NCBI GenBank assembly: GCA_964404215.1
Contig: CAYOJF010000002.1
Coordinates: forward strand, 30,176 to 94,175
From: Aureispira sp964404215
GTDB lineage: Bacteria > Bacteroidota > Bacteroidia > Chitinophagales > Saprospiraceae
Length of the DNA stretch: 64,000 nt
Direction: 5' to 3'
The position numbers and the translations under genes were made by a program. How positions within the stretch are numbered: position 1 is the first letter of the stretch; each line of letters opens with the position of its first letter. Positions 18,318-28,148 of the stretch are shown in pieces. The notes beneath the pieces are model-generated. The model had not been told where the DNA came from and did no database searches. It worked only from the letters and a program-made list of their open reading frames with translations.

Positions 18318-21300
18318 CTAGTTCTTAGAAAGAATGATCTTAGCTGTCGTTACTTCATTGCCAATGATAAATCTTGCCAAATAAACTCCAGCAGGATAAT
18401 CAGATAGGTCAATTTCGTAATTTTGTTGTAATGCATTAGATGGTGTAAACGCTTGTAGACGTTGTCCAGTTACATTCATTACCTCTAATTGTACATCTGT
18501 TGTTGTGTTCAATTCGATATTAACAAATACTCTATCCTGTGTAGGATTAGGGAATACTTGTATAGAATTAACTCCTTCGATGGTAGTTACCATATCAGGA
18601 ATTTGGTATTCTACAACAATACCGCTCAATACTGTTTGACATCCAGTAGCTTGATCTACAATAGTAACTGAATAGGTACCTGCATTTAGGCTATCCAAAT
18701 CTTGTGTAGTTGCTCCTGTACTCCATACATATTGTAATGTTCCAGTACCACCTGTAGCACTAATTTCGATTGCTCCTTCAACATCTAAAATTTCATTGAA
18801 AATAGTATCTACTGAAGCTACGATTGGATTAGTAGTAGCTACTGAAGCAGAATTTGTAGTAGTACAACCATTAGCATCTGTTACCGTAACATCATAGTTT
18901 CCACCAGGAAGACCAGATAAGTCTTCAGTAGTAGCACCATTCGACCAGTTGTAAGCATATCCAGAAGTACCACCATTAGTAGTCAATTGTACCGTACCAT
19001 CTGTTCCATCACAAGAAGTAGTTGCTACATCAACATTAGTAGTCAAAGTAGTTGGTTCTGTCAATAAGAAAGACTCTACATAAGAACAAGATAGTCCATT
19101 TGTATTATCCGTAACAGTAACCACATAAACACCTCCAGCTAGACCAGTTTGATCTTCTACAGTAGAAGAGTTTGACCATGCATAATTGTATGGACCAGGT
19201 GTACCTGTCAATGTCAAATCAATAGAACCATTGTTAGCTCCACCACAATTTGGATTAACCACATTGTTCGCAATGTTTGGTCTTGCCAAGGCTAGTACTT
19301 CTACTGTATCAGCATCCATACAACCATTTTCGTTCATTACCATAATAGAGTAAGTACCGGTACTAGTTGCTTCTAAGAAAGTTGCTTGAGAACCATTAGA
19401 CCATGTTGTCATCGTAGCAGTAGATCCTGTAACAGTAGGAATTAATTCTACAGCTCCGTTAGAACAAATAGTAGCTGAATCAGCTCCTAAGTCAACTGTA
19501 ATACCAACTAGATCAGCGATTACAGTAATTGCTTTACGAGGTGCATCACACCCTTGTAGTTGTACATAGAAAGTAGTTGGTCCAGTAATCGCACTAGGAG
19601 TAGTGTAGCTATCTCCTACATTGATCAAAGTTCCTGCTACTGCTGAATCATACCATAGTATAGAAGTATTTGGAACAGAAGAGGTTACCATCAAATTAGC
19701 AACACTACCATTACAAACAATCGTATCTCCTGCATTAGTCAATGCATTTTCGTTATCTGGATTAACAACTACTGTTGCTGTTATCGTATCATTCATTGGG
19801 TTAGTATCTGTACCTGCCGAAATAATAATTTCAAAGTTATAAGTACCACCTAATGTTGTATTTAAAGTTCCTACTGTGTAGTTAAATGTTTGACCTGCTG
19901 GCATAATCAATGCTGTATCATTATAAGTAGCTGTTGCATCTCCAGTCACATTCACTGTATAAGGTACATTCAATAGAGTTGTTGTTCCAACGTTAGCAAC
20001 CTCAATAATAACATCTGCTGCTGCATTTCCACATCCTGATGGAGAAATAACACCAATAGACATTGCATCGTTTGCTCTGATTACAGCTTCATCTGCTCCA
20101 ATATCTGGTGCTGTACCCATTGGTCTAGCATCTCCATCAAAATCTTCATTGATTACAAATGCTGTACCTGCTGTACCTGCATCTTCTGCTAATGCCGCAC
20201 CAATGTGCAATCCATTTACAAAGTTAGGGTTACCTGATACTGAATTCGCATCATATCCTACTGGAGGACCTGTTGTTACCCAGTCATTTAGTGTATTAAA
20301 GTTAGTAAAGTTATAACGTACAACATCTCCACTAGCTCCACTTACATAGTATAGGTTATAATCCAATACATTTACTCCTGTAGCATCTTGTAATTCTAAA
20401 CAATAATCATTAGCTGTTGAGAAGATATTGTTCAATATATCAATATTACTGTGGTTATCTAGGTATAGTCCTGGAGCACCCACTAATGTATTGTGGTAAA
20501 TTTGAATTTGATCAACATCACGCAAATACATTGCTTCTGCTGCTGTTCCTGTTCCAAGAACCATATTATTGTAAATACGTCCTCCTCTTGCTCTATCAAT
20601 TACAGAAAAACCTCCATCTACTTGTATTCCATAATCTCTAGAAACTACATTATTTCCACTAATAACAAAATTGTGAATATCCAAACATACAATAGCATCA
20701 CTAGTTGTTGCTTGGATGTCAAATACTTCATTACCACTAATCTCAAAAGTATCTTGCTCATCTACATAAATACCCCAATCATCAGCATCATGAATAACGT
20801 TGTTCAAAATACGGTTACCATCATTTTCGTCATCAGTTATTCCACCTTCTAAAATAATACCTGCTTGACCACCAGAAATATCATTTCCTTCGATTGTTGT
20901 ATAGTTAGCATTGTTTCCTTCTGCTGCACCAAAACTAGTACTAGAAGTATAACTATTAGAAGCCAAAATACCTACTACGTTTGTGATACCAGCATTGTAT
21001 GGAACAGTGATATTATTATCCATAATTGTATTGTGATCTGCTGCATTGGTCAAAATAATACCATAAGCAGGAGCTGCACCTGTACTCTCAATTGTAAAGT
21101 TCTTAATAGTAGTATATTCTGCACCATCTAATGCGATTGTTGCAGAACCATCTACACCTGTTGCATTGTGTGTAATTGTAGCATCTGCTGGATCTACACC
21201 ATTAAATATCAATGTATTCGTTGCACTGGTACCAGCAACTTTATTGATTACCAATGGTCCATAAGTACCAATCTGGAATTGCATTTCTGTTGGTCCAGTG

Positions 21301-23969
21301 ATACCACAACTATTCAAGGCATTCATTGCATCTGCTACTGTTGGGAAATCAGAAGTAGGTTGACCTACTGTATAAACTCCCTGAAGACCTGGACAGATAT
21401 CTACTTTTAATGTATCATTAAAAACATACTCATCTATCCCCCCATTAGGCATTGTTGTCCAAAACTTCAAACTTGATACATTATTATTAACAAAGTTAAT
21501 ATTTGCTAGTGTTATACTCTCTGTCTTGAGTGGTGCAATCGGTGTTTGAGTGTAAGGAAATGGTGTTTGAGCAACTCCATTAATTTCCCATTCCACCAAG
21601 AAAGAACTTAATGCTACGCCTCCAAAATTTTTCACTTCTATTTCTACACTAAAAAGACCTCCGTTATTTGGTATAGTAGGTGAAATTAACTTTGTAACAC
21701 CTGCATCATTAGGTAAGGAAATATACTCATCTGCTCCAATATCTACTCTGCCACGTCTTGGTCGAATATCTCCATCAATATCTACTAATACATGAGTTTG
21801 AATACCTCTATTTTCTAGTAATGCATCTTCTACATGCAAATCCTGTAACCCTAAAAATCGAGGTGCCCCTTCATCTGAGTTTTGCCCATATCCAAAAGCA
21901 TTATTTGTTTTCCAAGCTATAATACTATTATATCCCCCGTCATACCTGATAAGGCTATTTGAATTTCCTAATCCAGTATAAAATACATTATAATCCATAT
22001 CTAAAATAGCTGTAGTATTGAAAGACTCAAATGCAAATCCACCTTCACTGTAAAATACATTATTCTTAATATCAAAAGTATTATCGATACCAGTCATCAC
22101 GAAAGCATCTGCTGTACCTGTCGTACGAATCGTATTGTGGAAGAAGTCTGTACTTCTTACTGTAGTAAAGTAAACTCCTCTAACTCCATCAGCAATTACC
22201 ATATTATTAGCAACTAAAGTACGGCTTCTAGGTGTTGTTCTAGAGTTTGTTGCAGAGAAATATAATCCATAATCATCTGCAATTACACGGTTAGCTGTAA
22301 TTGCACTATTCATAGTACTAGATACAAAAATACCATAATTAAAAGTACTTGTCATATCGTGTACATAGTTACCATGAATTTCTATGCTATCTTGATACTG
22401 TGTATAAATTCCAGAGTTAAACGCTTCTACATCATTATTTCTAATGATGTTATTAATATTATAATCTGCTACGGTAAAGCTACCATAAAGTGTAATTCCT
22501 CTATATCCACCTCTTACTACATTATTCTCTATCAATGTATTACTAGCATTGATACCTCCTGAAGTAGCAGAAGTAGTTGATGCTGAAGAAGAAATTCCAG
22601 CAGAAGAGAAACTCGTACTACTCATTACAATTCTATTACCTGTAATAGTATTAAAATCTGCTTCATCTGTCATCATGATCCCAAAAGAAGTAGTAGTAGA
22701 GGTATTATTGATTGTAAAATCTTGAATAGTAACATAATCTGCTCCATCTAGCAAGATATTGATACCTGCTGTTGCTTGAATAATAGCAGCTTGAGCACTA
22801 CCATCCCATGTTAGTGTATTGGTAGCACTTAATCCTGGAATCGTCCCCTGAATAGTAAATGGAGTATAAGTACCTGCTTGTACCTGCATCGTAACAGGTC
22901 CAGCCATACCGCATCCATTCAGTGCTGCTTCCGCATCTGCTATTGTCGCAAAGTCAGATGTAGCCGTACCTACTGTATAAACACCAGCTAATCCAGTACA
23001 GAAAATAGTATTTAGTGTATCATTTCCATTATCAGCATCTGCTACTCCATTTGGCATACTTGTCCAAAATTTCAAGTTAGTTAATCCACTTGGGAAAGCA
23101 GTACTAGCCGATAAGTTTACATTAGTAGCATTGAAAGCAGGAACAGCAGGTCCTCCGTTGTAATTCAATGGTGTTTGTGCTACTCCATTAATTTCCCATT
23201 CAATCATAACACTATCTAAAGCATTGCTACCAAAGTTCTGTAGTGTCACATCCACACTATAGTTACCAGCAGCTACTCCTAATGTAGGTGATACCATTGC
23301 TGTAATACCAGCATTGTTAGGCAAGATATTCTCTACTAAGAAATCATCAATTGCCATATCTCCAGTAAATGAAGTACCTGATATACCTTGGAAACGGAAT
23401 TGAACATTGTTCTGACCTCCATAAGCAGCAATATTAACTGTCGCTTGTAGCCAAGGATCATTACTTCCTGTTTGCTGCTGTCCAGAACGTGTCCATAGTG
23501 TTGTCCAAGTCGTACCACTATTCGTTGATACTTGCAAGTTCATTGTTCCCATGGTAGCACCATACATGTGGTACCAAAAAGAAAGCTGTGGTGCAGGAGC
23601 CGATGTGAAATCAAATGTAGGTGTTTCTAAGTTAGCTACACGACCAGTACCACTACCTGATGTTTCTAGGTACATGTAAATCTGCCCTGGTGCTGGAGTG
23701 TGATCCTCATTTGGTCCTGTGCTACCAGAACTCGTTGCGTTGATGTCATTGGTCCAGTCCATGTCATCACCTGCTGCATTCAACCATCCTGTCTCCACCA
23801 TAACATAGGTGGGATTGGATAACGTTGACCCAGTGTTTTCATTTTCAAAGTCGTAGAAATAGGGGAAGGTATTCACCTGTCCATACGACTGGGAGATGCT
23901 TAGGGTCCAGAATGCTAATATGCAAGCTAGCAGCTGGAAGCCTCTCCTGTTTGTGATAAAATAATTCAT
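18318..23969 (-). CDS. Giant T9SS-exported beta-helix/SprB-repeat adhesin (1883 aa)
   Basis: Signal peptide to about residue 30 (ISQSYGQ). Then, in order: an MAM-like jelly-roll domain (about 31-212, ending in TGDMAIDDFLVENI); a CARDB-like beta domain with WEINGVAQTPLNY; a right-handed parallel beta-helix (repeats such as NTLIENNVVRGGYRGITLYG); a second CARDB-like domain plus second beta-helix (TTIEGNDISGGQAGIILEGG); a third CARDB-like domain; an Ig-like region; SprB-type repeats (DGTVQLTTNGGTSGYAYNWSNG and relatives) at about 1560-1790; and a type A sorting domain (QVFPNPTQDRVFV, AGVYLARF). The tandem CARDB-plus-helix unit is clearly duplicated. A T9SS-delivered surface adhesin or polysaccharide-binding protein is the likely role; no catalytic residues were identified in the helices. 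Confidence 0.88.
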   Translation of the reverse strand: MNYFITNRRGFQLLACILAFWTLSISQSYGQVNTFPYFYDFENENTGSTLSNPTYVMVETGWLNAAGDDMDWTNDINATSSGSTGPNEDHTPAPGQIYMYLETSGSGTGRVANLETPTFDFTSAPAPQLSFWYHMYGATMGTMNLQVSTNSGTTWTTLWTRSGQQQTGSNDPWLQATVNIAAYGGQNNVQFRFQGISGTSFTGDMAIDDFLVENILPNNAGITAMVSPTLGVAAGNYSVDVTLQNFGSNALDSVMIEWEINGVAQTPLNYNGGPAVPAFNATNVNLSASTAFPSGLTNLKFWTSMPNGVADADNGNDTLNTIFCTGLAGVYTVGTATSDFATIADAEAALNGCGMAGPVTMQVQAGTYTPFTIQGTIPGLSATNTLTWDGSAQAAIIQATAGINILLDGADYVTIQDFTINNTSTTTSFGIMMTDEADFNTITGNRIVMSSTSFSSAGISSSASTTSATSGGINASNTLIENNVVRGGYRGITLYGSFTVADYNINNIIRNNDVEAFNSGIYTQYQDSIEIHGNYVHDMTSTFNYGIFVSSTMNSAITANRVIADDYGLYFSATNSRTTPRSRTLVANNMVIADGVRGVYFTTVRSTDFFHNTIRTTGTADAFVMTGIDNTFDIKNNVFYSEGGFAFESFNTTAILDMDYNVFYTGLGNSNSLIRYDGGYNSIIAWKTNNAFGYGQNSDEGAPRFLGLQDLHVEDALLENRGIQTHVLVDIDGDIRPRRGRVDIGADEYISLPNDAGVTKLISPTIPNNGGLFSVEIEVKNFGGVALSSFLVEWEINGVAQTPFPYTQTPIAPLKTESITLANINFVNNNVSSLKFWTTMPNGGIDEYVFNDTLKVDICPGLQGVYTVGQPTSDFPTVADAMNALNSCGITGPTEMQFQIGTYGPLVINKVAGTSATNTLIFNGVDPADATITHNATGVDGSATIALDGAEYTTIKNFTIESTGAAPAYGIILTNAADHNTIMDNNITVPYNAGITNVVGILASNSYTSSTSFGAAEGNNANYTTIEGNDISGGQAGIILEGGITDDENDGNRILNNVIHDADDWGIYVDEQDTFEISGNEVFDIQATTSDAIVCLDIHNFVISGNNVVSRDYGIQVDGGFSVIDRARGGRIYNNMVLGTGTAAEAMYLRDVDQIQIYHNTLVGAPGLYLDNHSNIDILNNIFSTANDYCLELQDATGVNVLDYNLYYVSGASGDVVRYNFTNFNTLNDWVTTGPPVGYDANSVSGNPNFVNGLHIGAALAEDAGTAGTAFVINEDFDGDARPMGTAPDIGADEAVIRANDAMSIGVISPSGCGNAAADVIIEVANVGTTTLLNVPYTVNVTGDATATYNDTALIMPAGQTFNYTVGTLNTTLGGTYNFEIIISAGTDTNPMNDTITATVVVNPDNENALTNAGDTIVCNGSVANLMVTSSVPNTSILWYDSAVAGTLINVGDSYTTPSAITGPTTFYVQLQGCDAPRKAITVIADLVGITVDLGADSATICSNGAVELIPTVTGSTATMTTWSNGSQATFLEATSTGTYSIMVMNENGCMDADTVEVLALARPNIANNVVNPNCGGANNGSIDLTLTGTPGPYNYAWSNSSTVEDQTGLAGGVYVVTVTDNTNGLSCSYVESFLLTEPTTLTTNVDVATTSCDGTDGTVQLTTNGGTSGYAYNWSNGATTEDLSGLPGGNYDVTVTDANGCTTTNSASVATTNPIVASVDTIFNEILDVEGAIEISATGGTGTLQYVWSTGATTQDLDSLNAGTYSVTIVDQATGCQTVLSGIVVEYQIPDMVTTIEGVNSIQVFPNPTQDRVFVNIELNTTTDVQLEVMNVTGQRLQAFTPSNALQQNYEIDLSDYPAGVYLARFIIGNEVTTAKIILSKN

Positions 23970-23972
23970 AAT

Positions 23973-23988
23973 TGTAAAATGTTTTACA
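23973..23988. repeat. Short inverted repeat next to the adhesin start
   Basis: TGTAAAA and TTTTACA with a two-base spacer lie four bases upstream of the adhesin ATG (minus strand). It could be an operator or a hairpin near the ribosome entry site; there is no further evidence. Confidence 0.25.
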
Positions 23989-24158
23989 TTAATAAAATGT
24001 TATTAAAAAATATTAGGGTGTCCAAAATACAAATAATCTGAATCATTACCAATATAATTGGATATATAAAAATAAGAATATGTTGTTATCTTCATACCTG
24101 AATCTAATCGGTTGAATGCAACAGCTTTAGAAGCTCTAACCTCTATTCTAAAGAGAAC

Positions 24159-24194
24159 AAAAACACCAATACTAATAATAGTATTGGTGTTTTT
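24159..24194 (-). terminator. Perfect 16-bp bidirectional terminator
   Basis: A perfect inverted repeat with 16-bp arms (24159-24174 and 24179-24194, core ACACCAATACTA) and a four-base ATAA loop, starting with A5 and ending with T5, so it can act on either strand. It lies 49 bases past the stop of the OmpA/PorE-like gene and separates that transcript from the adhesin gene. Confidence 0.85.
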
Positions 24195-24243
24195 AAATAG
24201 AACTTTCAGTCCTAATTTATCTAGTTCAAATCCATCCTAATTG

Positions 24244-26316
24244 CTATTGTTCTACAATAACTGAAATTTCGACTTTTCGTTCTCTAGACGCATCTAATCC
24301 AAAAATGGAATTCTGAGGATCTTCATGTTCATCACTAATCCCTTTAGGAGCTACTGACTCGCCCAACATAGCCTCTTTTATAATCAATTGACCATTGTTG
24401 ACATAGGGTTGCAATCGATTATTTTGGGCCCGTAAAATATAAGAACGCATACTCAAAACACGTCGATGAGCCAAAGCAATATTATATCTCTCGGATGCTC
24501 TTGGACTGGTATATCCTCTGATATAAAGTTTTAATCGTTTTCCTTGCTCCAATACTTCCGCCAATTGTGTAATAAACTCTCCTGTACGGTTATATTCTCC
24601 TTCTACATCATTTGTGAAAAAGTTATCGACATTATCTCGTTCATAAACCGCTCGTTCTGGATTGAATTGCCCTGCATATTCTTGCTTATACTTATCAATT
24701 AAGCTGATGTAATAGTTGTAGCTCTCTTCATACAAGGTATTCGTACGAATAGACATGGTATTTGAATCTGGTTCATCATTATGAAAATAAAGCTGTAATG
24801 GCAATAAATCATTCAGTTTACTAACCGTTGTTGTCACAACAGTTGTAACAGGCGTATCTATGGGAATAGCCGTTACTGGTGTATCCACAGTTGTTACCAC
24901 TACAGTATTCGGTATGGTATCTGGCGGAACAACAGGGACTTGAACAATTACAGGTGTATCTGGTGGTGGCAATGGTGTTGATTTTTGGTAGTCATATCGG
25001 TAAATATCATTACAACACGCCTCTTTAGTAATCGTCCTAGACCCATCTCTATTGGAAGCAAAGTAACCAGACATATCATCTGCATTAACAACGTAATACA
25101 AGTCGTTAGCCGCAGAATTGAACGGAACTCCCATGTTGATTGGATCGGACCAACCACTAGCTTGATCTTCACTATAAAAAATATCATATCCCCCTAGTCC
25201 ATAATGCCACTGCGAAGCAAAATATAAGCGTTTTCGTTTCGAATCATAATAAGGAGTTACTTCTGCATCTTTCGTATTGATAGGAGCTCCCAAATTAAGC
25301 GGTTCGTAACTATCATCCTCTCCCTTTAATACCACTCGCCATATATCCAAGTCTCCTTCTCCGCCAGCTCTGTCCGAAACAAAATATAACCACTCTGTCT
25401 CACTATCAGCATCCCAAGCTATTTGAGGATGTGTAGTAGTAGCAGAATTAGAGTTGATTGGGTTCGGCAATCGGACGGCTGTCCCCCATGTACCATCACT
25501 CTTCTTAGTCGCCTTATAAATTTCACATCGTAAACTATCTGTTTTTTTGCCACTACATCGTGTAAAATATAAAGTAGTGCCATCATGACTCAATGTCGAA
25601 TTACCAGTATGCTGAGCCTTGTCATTTAATACATCCAACAACACTCCTTTTTTAGCTCCCTTATCTTCTGAAGTCAATAGTTTTGATACTAATTTATCTC
25701 CCCTAGTTTCTTTATCTTTTTTCTCTCCCTTCGGACGTTTCCGATCAAATCGTAAAGAGGAATAATACAATTCATTGTCTATTTCATGTGCTCCAAAATC
25801 TGAATAGGGTGTATTTACTTTGTTGTCTAAACGAACTATTAGAACTGAATCCGAAGAAATACTATCCTTCACTAACTGTCTTGCAATATCACAAGAATTG
25901 TACTCTTGTTGTGCTTTCGCTCTATAGAAAGTTTCTTTTGTGTAACTGTCCAAAAAATACTTATATGCTCGTTTAGCATCATTGTATTTCCCATTGTGCT
26001 TGAGTACCATACCATAGTAATATTCTACCAATGGATATTGTCTTTTCTCCCTACTCTTAATTACTTCTGAGTATGCTTTTTCGGCTGATTCATAGGCATA
26101 AGAAAGCCGTGCCGCTTCTGCATATTTATAATATACATCCGCTGTCTTTTTAGATTTTAGAACAATGTCATAATAATGCATTGCATTGTAATACTGCTCT
26201 TTAGCAAAAGCATCGTCTCCTGCTTTTTGGTAAGCTGCTAAATTTTGAGCAGACAAATTGGTAGTTAATAATAGTAGAACAAGGCTACCTAGTATTTGAC
26301 GAAAATATAATTTCAT
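24244..26316 (-). CDS. OmpA-family protein with TPR and PD40 repeats (PorE-like T9SS component)
   Basis: A 690-residue envelope protein. After the signal peptide (TTNLSAQN, cleavage near 24) come TPR helices (about 25-150), a WD40-like/PD40 beta-propeller (about 160-440, with SSLRFD, TLYFTRCSGK, LYFVSDRAGGEGDLDIW, YFASQWHYGLGGYDIFYS and GYFASNRDGS blades), a Pro/Val/Thr-rich linker (about 450-500), and a C-terminal OmpA peptidoglycan-binding domain (LKLYIRGYTSPRASERYN). This is the TPR-PD40-OmpA architecture of PorE-type proteins, which tether T9SS parts to peptidoglycan and are often found beside porP/sprF genes. PorP lies just upstream, across a terminator. Whether it is PorE itself or one of its paralogues is not decidable here. 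Confidence 0.85.
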   Translation of the reverse strand: MKLYFRQILGSLVLLLLTTNLSAQNLAAYQKAGDDAFAKEQYYNAMHYYDIVLKSKKTADVYYKYAEAARLSYAYESAEKAYSEVIKSREKRQYPLVEYYYGMVLKHNGKYNDAKRAYKYFLDSYTKETFYRAKAQQEYNSCDIARQLVKDSISSDSVLIVRLDNKVNTPYSDFGAHEIDNELYYSSLRFDRKRPKGEKKDKETRGDKLVSKLLTSEDKGAKKGVLLDVLNDKAQHTGNSTLSHDGTTLYFTRCSGKKTDSLRCEIYKATKKSDGTWGTAVRLPNPINSNSATTTHPQIAWDADSETEWLYFVSDRAGGEGDLDIWRVVLKGEDDSYEPLNLGAPINTKDAEVTPYYDSKRKRLYFASQWHYGLGGYDIFYSEDQASGWSDPINMGVPFNSAANDLYYVVNADDMSGYFASNRDGSRTITKEACCNDIYRYDYQKSTPLPPPDTPVIVQVPVVPPDTIPNTVVVTTVDTPVTAIPIDTPVTTVVTTTVSKLNDLLPLQLYFHNDEPDSNTMSIRTNTLYEESYNYYISLIDKYKQEYAGQFNPERAVYERDNVDNFFTNDVEGEYNRTGEFITQLAEVLEQGKRLKLYIRGYTSPRASERYNIALAHRRVLSMRSYILRAQNNRLQPYVNNGQLIIKEAMLGESVAPKGISDEHEDPQNSIFGLDASRERKVEISVIVEQ

Positions 26317-26501
26317 TCTTTCTTATTACAGTGTAGTTAGTGAAGAAGGCATTTTGGAAATTGCTCTATTTGATTTGAATCAACAAATGAAATATCATTA
26401 CGAATAGCCTTGAAGTGATTTTTTTATTTTGTAAAATTACTTAAGTAATCGCACAAATGTTTCCGCAGTAAAAAAAGTCTACTTTTCGCATTTTGATCGT
26501 T

Positions 26502-26539
26502 AAAAAGCCTCGCTTTAGCCCGCTAAAGCTACGTTTTTT
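26502..26539 (-). terminator. Terminator after the PorP/SprF gene
   Basis: GCTTTAGC/GCTAAAGC arms (26512-26519 and 26522-26529) with flanking T and A runs give, on the minus strand, a stem followed by T5. It is 66 bases after the PorP stop, within a 289-base gap to the next gene, and suggests that the OmpA-like gene has its own transcript. No clear -7 box is visible in the remainder of the gap. Confidence 0.65.
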
Positions 26540-26605
26540 GCCTCCAAACTACTAAAAGTCATCCTCTTTTCGTTCTACGGTTTCTTTTGTGCCATTACTT
26601 AAACA

Positions 26606-27619
26606 TTAGAATACAGGACAAGTTTTGACTTCTGGCAATGGTGGAACTGTCGCCCATATATACTGAACAGATAGTTCATAACCTCCATTATTCCGGGTAG
26701 CCGTCTCAAATCCTGAAATATTAATATCATAACTTAATGCAAAATGAAAACGCTGGTATTCAAACCCAATACGAGCAATGAAGGCATCCTCCCAGCGATA
26801 CATTGCTCCAATCTGAATCGCCGTTTCTCGACCAGGATTAGGGTTAAGATAATATTTGAAAGCGGTTCCGAATACAATTTCTTGAAAATCCTGTTGACGC
26901 TGCACCCATGCTACTGGTAACAAATCAAATCGTTCTGAAAACTTCAAACTGGCATTTAACATTACATTCCAACGCATTGGCAATGGAATATTGCCTCCTA
27001 AAAAGGATTGGTTCGGTTGTGTCAAATGAAATAACCCTCCTCCTAGGTTCACCCACATTCTTCTATCTTTCTCATATCTAAAATTCAGACCTGTATTGAC
27101 ATCCAAATAAGAAATATTGTTATTTCCAGCTAATTTTGCTTGATCCCAAGATTGAATATTTGGGTCATAGACATCTCCATTGAATTGATCGTTGAAAGTT
27201 AATTCACTCAAATGGAATCTTCGGTTAGAAAACCCCACCTGTACTCCTGCCCCTATATAGAAGTGCTTCGTTATTTGTTTGGTATAAGCAGTGGATAAGT
27301 GTATATTCAGCAATGACAATTTACTATCTCCAGCTTGATCATGATTAAAAGTTAATCCTATCCCCCATTTATCTTTTTCCAGTGTCAATGGCAAAATACG
27401 GGTATCAAAGGTCATCGAAACCGTTCGGTAAGCCACTGGAACATCAAACCATTGACTTCGATAATTAGCAACTACTCGATGATTTCCATCAAACAGTCCT
27501 GTATGAGCTGCATTCAGATTGAGTGGAGCATATTCATACTGCGAAAAGTGCAAATCTTGAGCATACAAACTATACCCTATACCACACATTAATATTGTCA
27601 ATAAAAGATTCTTCATCAT
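26606..27619 (-). CDS. PorP/SprF-family type IX secretion membrane protein
   Basis: A 337-residue outer-membrane barrel with the family hallmarks: signal peptide, mature N-terminus QDLHFSQYEYAPLNLNAAHTG, a NYRSQWFDVP region, and GIGLTFNHDQAG, ending in amphipathic strands (YELSVQYIW). PorP/SprF proteins are encoded beside large type-B sorting-domain proteins and are needed for their secretion or surface attachment (SprF for SprB in Flavobacterium johnsoniae). Here it follows three such giant proteins and a mini sorting-domain protein on the same strand with gaps of 34-128 bases. The two adjacent ATGs at 27619 and 27616 are both possible starts. Confidence 0.92.
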   Translation of the reverse strand: MMKNLLLTILMCGIGYSLYAQDLHFSQYEYAPLNLNAAHTGLFDGNHRVVANYRSQWFDVPVAYRTVSMTFDTRILPLTLEKDKWGIGLTFNHDQAGDSKLSLLNIHLSTAYTKQITKHFYIGAGVQVGFSNRRFHLSELTFNDQFNGDVYDPNIQSWDQAKLAGNNNISYLDVNTGLNFRYEKDRRMWVNLGGGLFHLTQPNQSFLGGNIPLPMRWNVMLNASLKFSERFDLLPVAWVQRQQDFQEIVFGTAFKYYLNPNPGRETAIQIGAMYRWEDAFIARIGFEYQRFHFALSYDINISGFETATRNNGGYELSVQYIWATVPPLPEVKTCPVF

Positions 27620-27678
27620 AATTTATATTTTAGAAATAAGTAGGCTCTGTAATAAAGCTAATTACAGTAATTCACTAC

Positions 27679-28110
27679 TTAATATGCTGTTCGGTCCTCT
27701 TTAGCTCCTTCTTTAGGTTTTGCTAAAGTTACTGTTCCCCCTCTTCTGATATGGGTATCATCAAAACAAGTTGCTTCTATAGAATAGACATACAGTCCTG
27801 CCTTTAGTTGAGTTCCATTCTTTTTACCATCCCATCCAGTATCCAATTCTTTTGTTATTTTTTCTTTAGCATTCATAATGGATACAGAGGATTGGAATAC
27901 CTTATTCCCCCACTGGTCAAAAACCCATACCCGAGCATTTTTAACTCCTTTAGTCGTGGCTATCAAATTCATTTTAGCATTACCTCTCTCATCCAATTCC
28001 AAAAGCTTAGGCACTTCTATGTTATCTGCAATACATTGTGCTTTTAGGTGGTTCTGAATACTAACCAACAATATTATGGCTATTAGAGTTTTATAAATAT
28101 ACTGTTTCAT
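27679..28110 (-). CDS. Minimal secreted protein consisting of a type-B sorting-domain-like module
   Basis: A 143-residue protein with a signal peptide (LVSIQNHLKAQC, cleavage near 25) and a single domain that parallels the C-terminal ~85 residues of its giant neighbours: ARVWVFDQWGNKVFQSS corresponds to their YNRWGQKIFE strand, ELDTGWDGKKNGTQLKAGLYVYSI to GWDGTFxGKxLxPDVYGYY, and RRGGTVTLAK to the terminal KKGNITLIR. A 12-residue charged tail follows (PKEGAKEDRTAY). It has no other domain, so it may be a decoy, cap, or assembly factor for the same secretion route, or a divergent paralogue that lost its body. It sits between the 2022-residue protein and PorP in the same operon. Confidence 0.78.
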   Translation of the reverse strand: MKQYIYKTLIAIILLVSIQNHLKAQCIADNIEVPKLLELDERGNAKMNLIATTKGVKNARVWVFDQWGNKVFQSSVSIMNAKEKITKELDTGWDGKKNGTQLKAGLYVYSIEATCFDDTHIRRGGTVTLAKPKEGAKEDRTAY

Positions 28111-28148
28111 GGTGTGTTTATTATTAGAGTATTGTTTCTAATGGTTTC

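Noticed and set aside
20417..21131. Several plus-strand ORFs inside the beta-helix adhesin gene
   Set aside because: They are antisense shadows of a repeat-rich coding region and consist of Cys/Ile/Ser-rich low-complexity sequence without motifs.
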